NCBI GenBank assembly: GCA_902812415.1
Contig: CADDZJ010000005.1
Span: 1 to 64,000 of the forward strand
Reading direction: 5' to 3'
Length of the DNA stretch: 64,000 nucleotides
Source: Acidobacteriota bacterium
Lineage (GTDB): Bacteria > Acidobacteriota > Terriglobia > UBA7540
Shown: positions 46,416 through 55,193 of the stretch, in pieces
How positions within the stretch are numbered: position 1 is the stretch's first letter
Layout of the letters: every line of letters begins with the position of its first letter
The notes under the pieces: generated by a model
Seen by the model: the letters and a program-made list of their open reading frames with translations, nothing else
What the model was told of the DNA's origin: nothing
The model's database searches: none
Program-made: the position numbers and the translations under genes

Positions 46416-48224
46416 ATGATGAAAGCCAGCCGGCTGATCGGCCTGATACGGCCTTACATCCCGCGCTTTATTCTGGCCATTCTCCTGATGGCGGTGGTCG
46501 GAGCCTGCGAGGCCCTGTTTGCGCTTCTGATCAAGCCTGTCTTCGACCGTGTGCTTGACGTTCATCAATCCATAGCGCCCATTCTTCTTTTCAAGCTGCC
46601 CTTTCACGGCCCGGCAATTTACCTTCAGGATTTCATTCCGCCCGGCATTCATTCCCCCTGGGCGATGGTGGCCTTTGCGATCGTGGCGGTGACTTTCATC
46701 AAGGGAGTCTCGGTCTACTTTGCCACGTATTCGGTGAATTACATCGGCCAGTCGGTGGTGCGCGATCTGCGCAATATGCTCTATACCAAGATCATTGCGC
46801 AGTCCATGTCATTTTTTTCCCAGAATCCCACCGGCAGGCTCATGTCCACGGTTACGAACGATATCGAGCGCATCCAGGATGCGGTCTCGCACGTGACCGC
46901 GAATTTTCTGAAGCAATCCTTCACTCTTCTGGGCCTGCTGGTGGTGATTTTTTATCTCGATTGGCATCTGGCGCTTGCTTCGCTCATATTGGTTCCCTTT
47001 GTGGTGTTTCCTTCCGCCAACATCGGGCGCTACATTCGCGCTTCCAGCCGCAAGAGTCAGGACAAAATGGCGGAAATCGCCAATATTCTTCAGGAAACTT
47101 TCAGCGGGATTCGCGTTGTCAAGGCTTTCGGAATGGAATCCTTTGAAGCCCGCAAGTTCATGGCAGCCACGCGGCGGCTGCTGAAAGTTAACCTGCGCTG
47201 GGTGCGCGCTCACGCTCTGACCTCGCCTCTCATGGAGCTTTTCGGCGCCATCATGATCGCGGGTTTCCTGCTCTACGCCCGCAATGAGATTGTGCACCAT
47301 GCCCATACCATGGGCGGATTCGTAGCCTTTCTGTTCGCCCTGATCAAGATGTACGAGCCGATCAAACGGCTGACCAGCGTCAATAATGCCTTCCAGTTGG
47401 CCGTGGGAGCGTCCGAGCGAGTCTTCGATTTGCTGGATGTGAACGCCGAGCTGAAAGAGAAGCCCAATGCCGTCGCGCTTCCTCCCTTTCATCAGGAGAT
47501 CATTTTCGATCACGTCGACTTCAGCTACGACGATGCCCCGATTCTTCAAGGGGTTAATCTGAGAATCCGCAAGGGCGAAGTGGTGGCGATTGTGGGTTCA
47601 AGCGGAGCAGGCAAGACGACGCTGGCCAATCTGATCCCGCGCTTCTTTGATGTGACCCGTGGTCGCATCCTCTTTGATGGCTGCGATCTGCGGGACGCCA
47701 CGCTGAGCTCGCTCCGAGCACAAATCGGCATTGTGACCCAGGAGACCGTTCTGTTTAACGACACGGTCTTTAACAATATCGCCTATGGACAACAGTCGGT
47801 CAGTCCGGAGTCAGTTGAGGAGGCGGCGCGAGCGGCTTTGGCGCACGAATTCATCACGGAGCTGCCTGAGGGCTATCAAACGGTGATCGGCGAGCGCGGC
47901 CAGCGGCTTTCGGGTGGCCAGCGCCAGCGCATCGCGATCGCCCGCGCCTTGTTGAAGAATTCACCGATCCTGATACTGGACGAAGCCACTTCTTCGCTCG
48001 ATACCGAGTCTGAAGCGCTGGTGCAGAAGGCCTTAATGAACCTGATGGTGGGGCGTACGGTGCTGGTGATCGCCCATCGCCTCTCCACAGTTCGGCGCGC
48101 AGACCGGATTGTGGTGCTTGACCGAGGCTCCATCTCTGAGATCGGAACTCATGAGGATCTGGTGACGAGGGGAGGAATTTACCAGAGGCTGCACGACCTG
48201 CAGTTTGTGGACGTGGAACCCTGA
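46416..48224 (+). CDS. msbA: ABC exporter, MsbA/lipid A flippase type
   Basis: Half-transporter ABC exporter of 602 aa. Six N-terminal membrane helices (about 1-310) include the segment VVRDLRNMLYTKIIAQSMSF. The ATPase domain has Walker A GSSGAGKTTLANL (about 392-404), Q-loop VTQETVLFNDTVFNNIAYG, signature LSGGQRQRIAIARAL and Walker B ILILDEATSSLD. It probably flips lipid A-core or a related lipid across the inner membrane, as for MsbA; other lipid or drug substrates are possible. It starts ATGATGAAA, and the upstream site is weak. Confidence 0.88.
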   Translation: MMKASRLIGLIRPYIPRFILAILLMAVVGACEALFALLIKPVFDRVLDVHQSIAPILLFKLPFHGPAIYLQDFIPPGIHSPWAMVAFAIVAVTFIKGVSVYFATYSVNYIGQSVVRDLRNMLYTKIIAQSMSFFSQNPTGRLMSTVTNDIERIQDAVSHVTANFLKQSFTLLGLLVVIFYLDWHLALASLILVPFVVFPSANIGRYIRASSRKSQDKMAEIANILQETFSGIRVVKAFGMESFEARKFMAATRRLLKVNLRWVRAHALTSPLMELFGAIMIAGFLLYARNEIVHHAHTMGGFVAFLFALIKMYEPIKRLTSVNNAFQLAVGASERVFDLLDVNAELKEKPNAVALPPFHQEIIFDHVDFSYDDAPILQGVNLRIRKGEVVAIVGSSGAGKTTLANLIPRFFDVTRGRILFDGCDLRDATLSSLRAQIGIVTQETVLFNDTVFNNIAYGQQSVSPESVEEAARAALAHEFITELPEGYQTVIGERGQRLSGGQRQRIAIARALLKNSPILILDEATSSLDTESEALVQKALMNLMVGRTVLVIAHRLSTVRRADRIVVLDRGSISEIGTHEDLVTRGGIYQRLHDLQFVDVEP

Positions 48225-48299
48225 GAGACGAAATGAGCCTGTAGATTCGTGCCATCCGCGACTCCAGGAGTCCGTCAAGGTGAGCGACGTCTTCTTCTT

Positions 48300-49193
48300 A
48301 TGATCTATAGCATGACAGGTTACGGCATGAGCCGCACCGAGGATGAGCGCTTTTCCATCTCCATCAGCCTCAAGAGCACCAACCATCGTTTTCTGGACGT
48401 TCAGATGCGGCTCCCCGCAGCGCTCGACTCTGTTGAGCCGAACATCCGCCGAATTCTGAAAACCCATATCCAGCGCGGGCATCTTGAAGTCACCGTCAAC
48501 CTGGAACGTTTGAACGAAGCCGATCTGCGGTTGAACCGCAAATTACTCGAGGCTTATCTCAAAACTTGCGAAGCTCTCAACAAGGAATTTGGATTTTCCT
48601 CCCAGCCGGATCTGGTGGCGCTGTTGCGCGTTCCGGGCGTGGTGACGGGCGGAAGCGATCTTTCGGAAGACGATCTGGGAAAGGTGGAACAGGTTGTGGA
48701 GAAGGCTCTGCTCGACGCGATCGAGCGTTTGAACGAGATGCGTCAGCGCGAGGGCGAGACCCTGGCGCGTGACTTTGAAAGTCGTCTGGCCCATCTTCAG
48801 GAATTGGGCATCAAGCTGAATGAGCTCTCCAGGCTGACGGCGCCCGCTTTCCGCGAGCGGTTGGAGCGGCGCATCAAAGAACTCACCCAGGGCCAGGAAC
48901 TTGATCCATTGCGCCTGACGCAGGAAGTGACGGCTTTGGCGCTTCGCTCCGACATTACCGAAGAGGTCACACGATTTCAGAGCCACGTCGGGCAGGCCGG
49001 GCGCCTGCTCAAAACGGGAAAAGACGTCGGCAAGAAACTGGATTTCCTGCTTCAGGAAATGAACCGTGAAGCCAACACCATGTTGGCGAAAACCACCGGC
49101 GTGCCGGAAGCGGGCGCTGAGATTGCCAACTGCGCCATCGAAATGAAAGTTGAAATCGAGAAGCTCCGCGAACAGGCGCAAAATATTGAGTGA
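48300..49193 (+). CDS. yicC: YicC family protein
   Basis: Conserved protein of about 297 aa belonging to the YicC family (UPF0701), which in Escherichia coli is a ribonuclease-linked regulator of RNA turnover. The N-terminal MIYSMTGYGMS is the family start and gives ATG 48300. The C-terminal domain (AREAL-rich, with DPLRLTQEVTALALRSDITEEV at about 200-221 and FLLQEMNREANTMLAKT) is the catalytic-core region. It lies just upstream of guanylate kinase and omega, a common arrangement. Confidence 0.92.
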   Translation: MIYSMTGYGMSRTEDERFSISISLKSTNHRFLDVQMRLPAALDSVEPNIRRILKTHIQRGHLEVTVNLERLNEADLRLNRKLLEAYLKTCEALNKEFGFSSQPDLVALLRVPGVVTGGSDLSEDDLGKVEQVVEKALLDAIERLNEMRQREGETLARDFESRLAHLQELGIKLNELSRLTAPAFRERLERRIKELTQGQELDPLRLTQEVTALALRSDITEEVTRFQSHVGQAGRLLKTGKDVGKKLDFLLQEMNREANTMLAKTTGVPEAGAEIANCAIEMKVEIEKLREQAQNIE

Positions 49194-49307
49194 TCCCCCT
49201 GATCTCGCTGGCATTTGAAAGGGGCCGCCGTTAAGCTTGATGCTCCGCTACATTTTCTCAGCAACTTCCGGGTGACGCGCCGGTGCTCTGACAGGCTATA
49301 ATATTAA

Positions 49308-49946
49308 ATGGCATCGAATCAGACCTCACCAGAGGGAGTGGGAAATATTGTCATCATTTCAGCGCCCTCCGGTTCGGGGAAATCAACCCTTGTTCGCCGG
49401 CTTCTGGCTTCCACGCGCGGGCTTGAGTTTTCGATCTCCTATACTACCCGCCGTCCCCGGGCTCATGAGCGGGAAGGCAGGGATTACTTTTTCATTACCG
49501 TCGCCCAATTCAAACGAATGATCGCCGCCCGCGAGTTTGTGGAGTGGGCGAACGTCTACGGCCACTATTACGGAACGCCGCGACGCCAACTGGTCGAGGC
49601 CAGGCAAGCCGGCAAAGACATTTTGCTGGATATCGACGTTCAGGGCCACCGCAAGGTGCGCCGGCAATTGCCCGAAGCGATCAGCATTTTCCTGCTGCCG
49701 CCCTCCTTTCAGGAGTTGCGGCGACGCCTTATGCGCCGCCACTCCGACGCTCCTCAGACGATTGAGAAGCGCCTGGCGGCGGCCCGTGAGGAAATCAGGC
49801 ACTGGCCGGAGTATGACTATATCGTGGTCAATGACCATGTGCGTCAGGCGACTGGCGCGCTGCGGAGCATTCTGGCCGCGGCGCGTTTTCGACAGACCAA
49901 TCAGCAGGAAAAAATTCGACAGATTTTGAAGACGTTTGGAGGATAA
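49308..49946 (+). CDS. gmk: Guanylate kinase
   Basis: Converts GMP to GDP with ATP, in the purine nucleotide pathway. The P-loop is SAPSGSGKSTLVRRLL (about 16-31). The GMP-binding motifs follow, with FSISYTTRRPRAHEREG (about 43-59) and the LID region YGTPRRQLVEA. Length 212 aa is normal. Its last codons carry GGAGG, which probably serves as the ribosome binding site of rpoZ seven bases downstream. Confidence 0.96.
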   Translation: MASNQTSPEGVGNIVIISAPSGSGKSTLVRRLLASTRGLEFSISYTTRRPRAHEREGRDYFFITVAQFKRMIAAREFVEWANVYGHYYGTPRRQLVEARQAGKDILLDIDVQGHRKVRRQLPEAISIFLLPPSFQELRRRLMRRHSDAPQTIEKRLAAAREEIRHWPEYDYIVVNDHVRQATGALRSILAAARFRQTNQQEKIRQILKTFGG

Positions 49947-49952
49947 ATCGAA

Positions 49953-50171
49953 ATGGACATACCCCAGGGAATCGACAGCAAATTCCGCTTTATTTTGGTT
50001 GCGGCCAAACGGGCGCGCCAATTGCAGTCTGGCGCCAAACCTTTGGTTCAAACTCCTTACAAAAAACCCACCAAAATCGCCATGGCAGAGCTAGAGGCAG
50101 GCTTGGTGCCTTTTGAAGTGCCCGGCTCTGCGCTCTCCGCTTCTGCAAACGAAGCTGCTGAAGGGCGCTAG
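49953..50171 (+). CDS. rpoZ: RNA polymerase omega subunit
   Basis: Small core-assembly subunit of RNA polymerase (72 aa). It shows the conserved segment FRFILVAAKRARQLQSG (about 11-27) and KPTKIAMAELEAG (about 38-50), in the expected position after gmk. The ATG lies nine bases beyond the GGAGG at the gmk end, so the two are translated in series. Confidence 0.9.
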   Translation: MDIPQGIDSKFRFILVAAKRARQLQSGAKPLVQTPYKKPTKIAMAELEAGLVPFEVPGSALSASANEAAEGR

Positions 50172-50289
50172 CTTTACACAGAGAGATCACGAACCGCGTA
50201 GAAGCAAAGAAGGTTTCTTCCACAACCCGCAGTTTGTCGCCGGTGTTGCCGGCTCAGACTTTTCCTGCACGCCGATCCTTATTGCCAAC

Positions 50290-50560
50290 CGCCGCGCCCC
50301 CGCGCTCCCGTGGCGCGGAAGGTTCCGAGAAAGAGAAAGACCACCAGCAAGACAAGCAGCAGCACCTCCACCAGCGTCTTCAGGACTTCTCGCAACGATT
50401 CAGTGATGAAGAGGGTTGAATCCATCGTGACGCTGTACTTGATCCCCGGGGGAAGTTTTTAGCCAGGCGATCCATAGTCTGGAGCACCCCTTTGGCGGCG
50501 GTGAGGGCATTGGCGGCAGGAAGCTGATCGAGAATGACGGGGGTGGAGGGCAAGGGGATG
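50290..50560 (-). pseudogene. RND efflux pump fragment with a frameshift
   Basis: The minus strand here reads like a piece of an AcrB/MexB-type RND transporter. Frame one gives QLPAANALTAAKGVLQTM then DRLAKNFP. After a single missing base in a run of C (CCCCCGGGG) the homology continues in a second frame: GIKYSVTMDSTLFITESL, then REVLKTLVEVLLLVLLVV and FLFLGTFRAT. There is no start or full-length protein; the remainder of 50172-50797 has no supported gene. It is a relic, separate from the intact RND gene at the window's end. Confidence 0.7.
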
Positions 50561-50797
50561 AAGGGGAGCGTGACCCTGCGCCTGCTGTAAGCGGCTGTTG
50601 TTCGCTTCGCGCGAAGCGCGATCATTTCTGGTACAATGGGAAGCTGATCCTGGAAGTGACGAAAAAGCCTGCAATCCATTACCCGCTGTCTCAGTTTGTC
50701 AGGCGCTGGCTTGCCCGATGAACGCGGCGCCGGCATATTGCCGCTTCCTGAGGGCGAAAGTCGTTGACCTTTTTGTCAAGCCATTGAAGCCACAATT

Positions 50798-51727
50798 ATG
50801 GATTACGACCAACTGACGAGTTTTTTGGAGGTCGCAAAACTCCAGAGCTTTTCGCGCGCGGCGGAGAAAATCTATCGCACCCAGCCGGCCATCAGCGCCC
50901 AAGTGCGCTTGCTCGAACAGGAATGCGGGGAGAGGCTTTTTGATCGCAGCGGGAAAAAAGTGTTGCTGACGCCGGCCGGCGAGATTCTGCAACGCTACGC
51001 CCAGAAAATCATCCAATTGCATCAAGAGGCGTTGCAAGCCGTCGCCGAGCTCAACCAGACAGCGCGCGGAAAACTGCAAATCGGCGCCAACGAAGCTACC
51101 TGCCTTTACGTGCTTCCGAAAACCTTCGCCCGTTTCAAACAGCTCTATCCCCTGGTCCAGATCAGCATTTACCGCAATTTCAGCCATAAGATCGTTCAGA
51201 AAGTTCAGGAGGGCGCTGTCGAACTTGGCATCATCACCTTGCCCCTGAACGTCAGCAATATGGAAGTGATTCCCGTCTTTCGAGATGAAGTTCAGGTGGT
51301 AGTGCCTGCGAATCATCCTCTCGCCAAGAGTCGCAGCGTGACGGTGGATGAGGTGGCGAACCATCCGTTGATTCTGCCCAAGACCGGCCACACGCGGGTG
51401 GTGCTTGACCGCCTGCTGCGGGACTATCGCGACCACGTGCAGGTTTCGATGGAGCTGGCGAGCGTCGAAACCATCAAGAAATTTGTGGGCGCCGGTCTTG
51501 GCATTTCTCTGATCAGTCGAACCTACGCTCAGCCTGAAGTGGCGGCAGGCTTGTTGAAACTTATCCCTCTGGAAGATCAGAAACTGTACCGTGAGCTCGG
51601 TCTTATCTACCGGCGCGACCGCTATCTTTCGCTCCCTGCCAAAGTCTTCATCGAGGTTGTTCGCGAGTCCACCAAGTCGTCCAATTCGGGCGCGAATTCC
51701 ACCCCCAAGACTCCATCGATTAAGTAG
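50798..51727 (+). CDS. LysR-type transcriptional regulator
   Basis: DNA-binding regulator of 309 aa. Its N-terminal winged helix-turn-helix is clear (FLEVAKLQSFSRAAEKIYRT then PAISAQVRLLEQECGERLFD, about 9-48). A substrate-binding type II periplasmic-like domain follows (about 90-300, with IGANEATCLYVLPKTFARF). It probably responds to a small effector. It is the first gene of a same-strand set (LysR, aspartokinase, threonine synthase, PEP carboxylase), though spacers of about 85 and 590 bases separate it from the others. It could regulate lysC; no operator is visible. Confidence 0.9.
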   Translation: MDYDQLTSFLEVAKLQSFSRAAEKIYRTQPAISAQVRLLEQECGERLFDRSGKKVLLTPAGEILQRYAQKIIQLHQEALQAVAELNQTARGKLQIGANEATCLYVLPKTFARFKQLYPLVQISIYRNFSHKIVQKVQEGAVELGIITLPLNVSNMEVIPVFRDEVQVVVPANHPLAKSRSVTVDEVANHPLILPKTGHTRVVLDRLLRDYRDHVQVSMELASVETIKKFVGAGLGISLISRTYAQPEVAAGLLKLIPLEDQKLYRELGLIYRRDRYLSLPAKVFIEVVRESTKSSNSGANSTPKTPSIK

Positions 51728-51812
51728 CCCGCCGAGGGCCTTCTTAACCTTCGGTGGGCGCGAGCGAGGCAAGACTCGTCACGGGAAATCTCTGAGAAGG
51801 GGGGTTAGAGCT

Positions 51813-53225
51813 ATGGCGAAATCGGAAAAGCCGCTCATTGTCATGAAATTCGGCGGAACCTCGGTGGGCAGCGCCGAGCGCATGCAGAATGTGGCAGAAC
51901 TGGTGAAGGAACATTCCAGGCGGGCGGAGATTGCCGTGGTGGTCTCAGCCATGGGCGGAGTCACGGATATGCTGATCCGCGCGGCCACGGAGGCCAGCCG
52001 TGGAGATCGCGAACAATGGAAAAGTGTGCGGCAGGAGATCGCGCGACGTCATCGCGAGGTGGCGGATAGAACGCTTTCCGCCAGCGAGCAGGCGGTGGTG
52101 CTGCCGCGTCTGGCGGAGCAGGTGGGAAATTTCGAAAACCTCTGCTCGGGCTTCTCGCTGGTGCGCGAAGTGACGCCGCGCGCAATGGATACGCTCTCAA
52201 GCCTGGGCGAGGTGATGTCCTCAACTTTGCTTGCGGCCATCCTGCGCTCACAAGGCGTGCCCGCCGAGGCCGTGGACGCGACAGAATTGATTGTGACCGA
52301 CGATAAATTCGGCAATGCCACGCCGCTGTTTGAAGAAACCAATCAGAAAATGCGAGCGCGGCTGGCCTCCCTGCGCCGGCGCGGAGAGATTCCGGTTATT
52401 ACCGGCTTTCGCGGCGCCACACTGGATGGACATTGCACGACACTGGGCCGTGGCGGATCCGATTACAGCGGAACCCTGGTGGGCGCGGCGCTCGACGCCG
52501 ATGAAGTCTGGATCTGGACCGACGTGGACGGCGTGATGACGGCGGACCCGCGATTGGTGCCGACCGCGCACATTATTCCCGAGATTTCTTATCGTGAAGC
52601 GATCGAGCTTTCCTTTTTTGGAGCGAAGGTGCTGCATCCGAAAACAATTCAACCCGTCATCAAGCGCAAAATCCCAGTCTGGATCAAAAACACTTTCAAT
52701 CCTTCCTGTCCTGGAACCAAAATCGGGCCCTCCGCCGCGAATGGCAAACCAGGAGTGAAAGCGATCACTTCGGTCAGTAAAACGCAACTGATCACGCTGA
52801 CAGGCCGGGGCAATTTGACCTTCGCCAGCCTGGCCACCAAGGCGTTTGCAGCGCTGGGCGCTGAGGAAGTGGATACGCTGATGGTGACGCAATCCTCGGC
52901 GGATAATGTATTATGCTTTGCCATTCGCGATAGCGACCTGAAGTGCGTGAAGACGCACCTTGAAAAAGTCTTCGAGCTTGAGCTGCTGCACGACAATCGG
53001 GCTTCCATTGAAGTGATGCCGCACGTGGCGATTGTCGTGACCATTGGCGAAAACATGAAGGGAACGCCGGGAATTGCTGGAAGATCGTTTAGCGCGCTCG
53101 GACGAAAGGGCATTAACATCATCGCCATCGCTCAGGGTTCATCCGAGATCAGCATCTCGTTTGCCGTGAAAACGTCTGACGTGAAGGAGGCGGTGCAGGC
53201 CATTCATGACGAATTTCAGCTTTAG
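51813..53225 (+). CDS. lysC: Aspartate kinase
   Basis: Phosphorylates aspartate, the first step toward lysine, threonine and methionine. Length is 470 aa. The ATP and substrate region starts IVMKFGGTSVGSAERM (about 9-24). The catalytic core continues to about 300, with FGAKVLHPKTIQPV. Two C-terminal ACT-type domains (about 320-470) include ITLTGRGNLTFASLATKAF and GINIIAIAQGSSEISISFAV, indicating allosteric feedback by amino acids. The single-chain ACT-bearing kind resembles LysC isoform III. ATG 51813 has AAGGGGGG upstream. A longer open frame to 51591 overlaps the LysR gene and is rejected. Confidence 0.93.
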   Translation: MAKSEKPLIVMKFGGTSVGSAERMQNVAELVKEHSRRAEIAVVVSAMGGVTDMLIRAATEASRGDREQWKSVRQEIARRHREVADRTLSASEQAVVLPRLAEQVGNFENLCSGFSLVREVTPRAMDTLSSLGEVMSSTLLAAILRSQGVPAEAVDATELIVTDDKFGNATPLFEETNQKMRARLASLRRRGEIPVITGFRGATLDGHCTTLGRGGSDYSGTLVGAALDADEVWIWTDVDGVMTADPRLVPTAHIIPEISYREAIELSFFGAKVLHPKTIQPVIKRKIPVWIKNTFNPSCPGTKIGPSAANGKPGVKAITSVSKTQLITLTGRGNLTFASLATKAFAALGAEEVDTLMVTQSSADNVLCFAIRDSDLKCVKTHLEKVFELELLHDNRASIEVMPHVAIVVTIGENMKGTPGIAGRSFSALGRKGINIIAIAQGSSEISISFAVKTSDVKEAVQAIHDEFQL

Positions 53226-53814
53226 GGATCTATTGAAAAACTTCGGCAGGCCCTCGTCCTGAGGAGCCGAAGGAGGAAAAAGCGTCTCAAATGTCTCATC
53301 TGTCTCCCTCCGTGCCACCCGCTCTGCTATGCTGAAATCGCGATGAAAAGCAGGTGTCGTGCTACGGCTCGAAGGCTTGGAGAGAATGAGAACGAACCAA
53401 CGATGTTGTTGAAATCAAGGGAGTTGCAAAGATAACATGCGAGTCCCGATTTGGATTCAAGGCCAAGGGCGAGGGCGTGCGCAACGATGGGCAATCCGTG
53501 CTTCCGGCCAGGGGGGCAAAGATTGCATTGGGGGAAGAGACTTGGTGGGGAATAGACGGTGGAAGTAATTTTCGAGAGAGCCGAAGGCGGCGAAGAGTTC
53601 GCATTTTGCCCAAATTCTCAGGGCTTCGGATCGCAGGCCGAAAGATCGGCGTATTTTCAGGGCAGAATGGCAGTGGGGTAATGGTAGTCGCGGTTAATTC
53701 GCAGTTTGAGTTAACTGTGGCTTTCTCCTCATCATGTTGAGCCTTTCGCTTCTCATCCTGCGTGAGCGGGGCAAGGGCCACAGACAACTGGCAACGGACA
53801 ACTGACAACAAACC
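53226..53814. other. Intergenic region between lysC and thrC
   Basis: No gene is supported in these 589 bases. Small open frames are repeat-like. The end carries a GACAACTG-type short repeat (53783-53809), directly before the threonine synthase start. A stem-loop at about 53240-53272 (CTTCGGC with GCCGAAG) lacks a proper T-tract and is probably part of a dispersed repeat rather than a terminator. Confidence 0.5.
53783..53809. repeat. GACAACTGAC-type short tandem repeat (second copy)
   Basis: GACAACTGGCAACGGACAAC then TGACAAC, related to 10750-10770 before atpH. Here it ends six bases before the thrC ATG, leaving no room for an ordinary ribosome binding site. Confidence 0.5.
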
Positions 53815-55107
53815 ATGTCATACGCTTATCTCCAATGCATTGAAGAAAGCTGCCGATTGCGGCAGGACCCCAAGCGCGACGCGTATCACTGCGTGGCCTG
53901 TGGCGGTCTGCTGGAGGTGAAGTATGATTTTGATCCATTTGATCCTGAAGAGTTGCGTGAAACCTGGCATCGCCGCCGCCTGAGCGGGGAACCGATTGAC
54001 CGCAGCGGCGTCTGGAGATTCCGTGAATTGATTCCGTTTGTGGACCCAGCCACACGAATTATTTCCCTCTCCGAAGGATCGACACCGCTCGTAGGCACGC
54101 GGCGGGCAGGCTACTGGGCCGGCCCCGTCCATCTCACGATTAAGCATCAGGGCAACAATCCAACCGGTTCCTTTAAAGACCTGGGAATGACGGCCTGCAT
54201 CACGCGCGCCAGTTCGCGCAACGTGCGAATGGTGGCATGCGCCTCGACCGGCAATACCTCTTCTTCGATGGCCGCCTACGCGGCCCGCGCCGGGATCAAG
54301 GCGCTGCTCTTTGTTCCCTATCGTCAGATTTCCGCCGCCAAGCTGGCTCAGGCGCTCGATTTCGGCGCGATCGTCGTGGAAGTGGGCGACACTTTCGATC
54401 AGGCTTTCCGGCTGCTGCGCGAGATCGCTCCGGAGTTGGGGCTTTACCTGGTGAATTCGGTGAATCCCTTCCGAATTGAGGGGCAGAAGACTATCGTGGC
54501 GGAAATGATGGAGCAGCGCGCGTGGCGCCCGCCCGACTATATCGTCGTCCCGGGAGGCAATTTGGGCAACGCTTCCGCCGTCGGCAAAGGCTTGCAGGAA
54601 CTGCTGGAGCTTGGCTTCATTGAGAAAATTCCGCGCGTTGTCGTGGTGCAGGCAGCAGGAGCGAATCCCTTTTATCAGATGATCAGTTCCGGTCTGCCAG
54701 ACCTGATTCCTGTCGAAGACCCTAACACGCAGGCGACGGCCATTCGCATCGGGCGCCCTGCCAATTGGAAGAAAGCGCGGCGGGTGCTGGAGTGGACAGG
54801 CGGGCTCTCGGAATCGGTGACGGATGAAGAGATTTTTGAAGCCAAACGCGTGTTGGCCGAGGATGGCGTGGGCTGTGAACCGGCTTCCGCCGCAACGATT
54901 GCCGGAGTGAGAAAGTTGTGCCGGGCGGGCAAAATCGAGCGCCACGCGGACGTAGTGGCCGTACTGACTGGCAATCAATTGAAGGACACAGACTACATCA
55001 TGCGCCATCGCTCCGCCAGCGAGGAAAACCGGCAGCGATGGTGCGTGGAGCCCAACCTGGATGCCTTGCGCCGCGCGCTCGATCAAGCACTGGGTGTGCC
55101 AGTGTGA
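53815..55107 (+). CDS. thrC: Threonine synthase
   Basis: PLP-dependent enzyme (430 aa) converting O-phosphohomoserine to threonine. The N-terminus carries a zinc-ribbon-like cysteine pattern (LQCIEESC then YHCVACGG). The PLP lysine is in NNPTGSFKDLGMTA (about 112-125), and ASTGNTSSSMAAYAARAGI and PGGNLGNASAVGKG are the phosphate-binding segments. It follows aspartokinase, so the window supplies two steps of the threonine branch; homoserine dehydrogenase and homoserine kinase are not here. The start lacks a Shine-Dalgarno site and directly abuts a short repeat. Confidence 0.93.
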   Translation: MSYAYLQCIEESCRLRQDPKRDAYHCVACGGLLEVKYDFDPFDPEELRETWHRRRLSGEPIDRSGVWRFRELIPFVDPATRIISLSEGSTPLVGTRRAGYWAGPVHLTIKHQGNNPTGSFKDLGMTACITRASSRNVRMVACASTGNTSSSMAAYAARAGIKALLFVPYRQISAAKLAQALDFGAIVVEVGDTFDQAFRLLREIAPELGLYLVNSVNPFRIEGQKTIVAEMMEQRAWRPPDYIVVPGGNLGNASAVGKGLQELLELGFIEKIPRVVVVQAAGANPFYQMISSGLPDLIPVEDPNTQATAIRIGRPANWKKARRVLEWTGGLSESVTDEEIFEAKRVLAEDGVGCEPASAATIAGVRKLCRAGKIERHADVVAVLTGNQLKDTDYIMRHRSASEENRQRWCVEPNLDALRRALDQALGVPV

Positions 55108-55193
55108 AAGGGCGTCGGATGGCGCCGATACGCCGCCGCGCTCTCTGAATGCAAACCGCTTTATGGGCAGGATTTCAACCGCGATAAACCCCT

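Noticed and set aside
51727-51757. Hairpin between the LysR gene and lysC (GCCCGCCGA...TTCGGTGGGC) as an attenuator or lysine riboswitch.
   Set aside because: No T-tract follows, no leader ORF with Lys/Thr codons is seen, and the length is too short for a lysine riboswitch.
50699-51772. A 357-codon open frame antisense to the LysR gene.
   Set aside because: The sense strand carries a full LysR-type protein; the reverse frame has no recognisable content.
53240-53272. Stem-loop after lysC (CTTCGGC...GCCGAAG) as a terminator.
   Set aside because: It is followed by GAGGAAAAA rather than a T-tract and looks like a repeat fragment.
53818-55086. A 422-codon open frame antisense to threonine synthase.
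   Set aside because: Shadow of a GC-rich gene; the sense strand has complete threonine synthase motifs.
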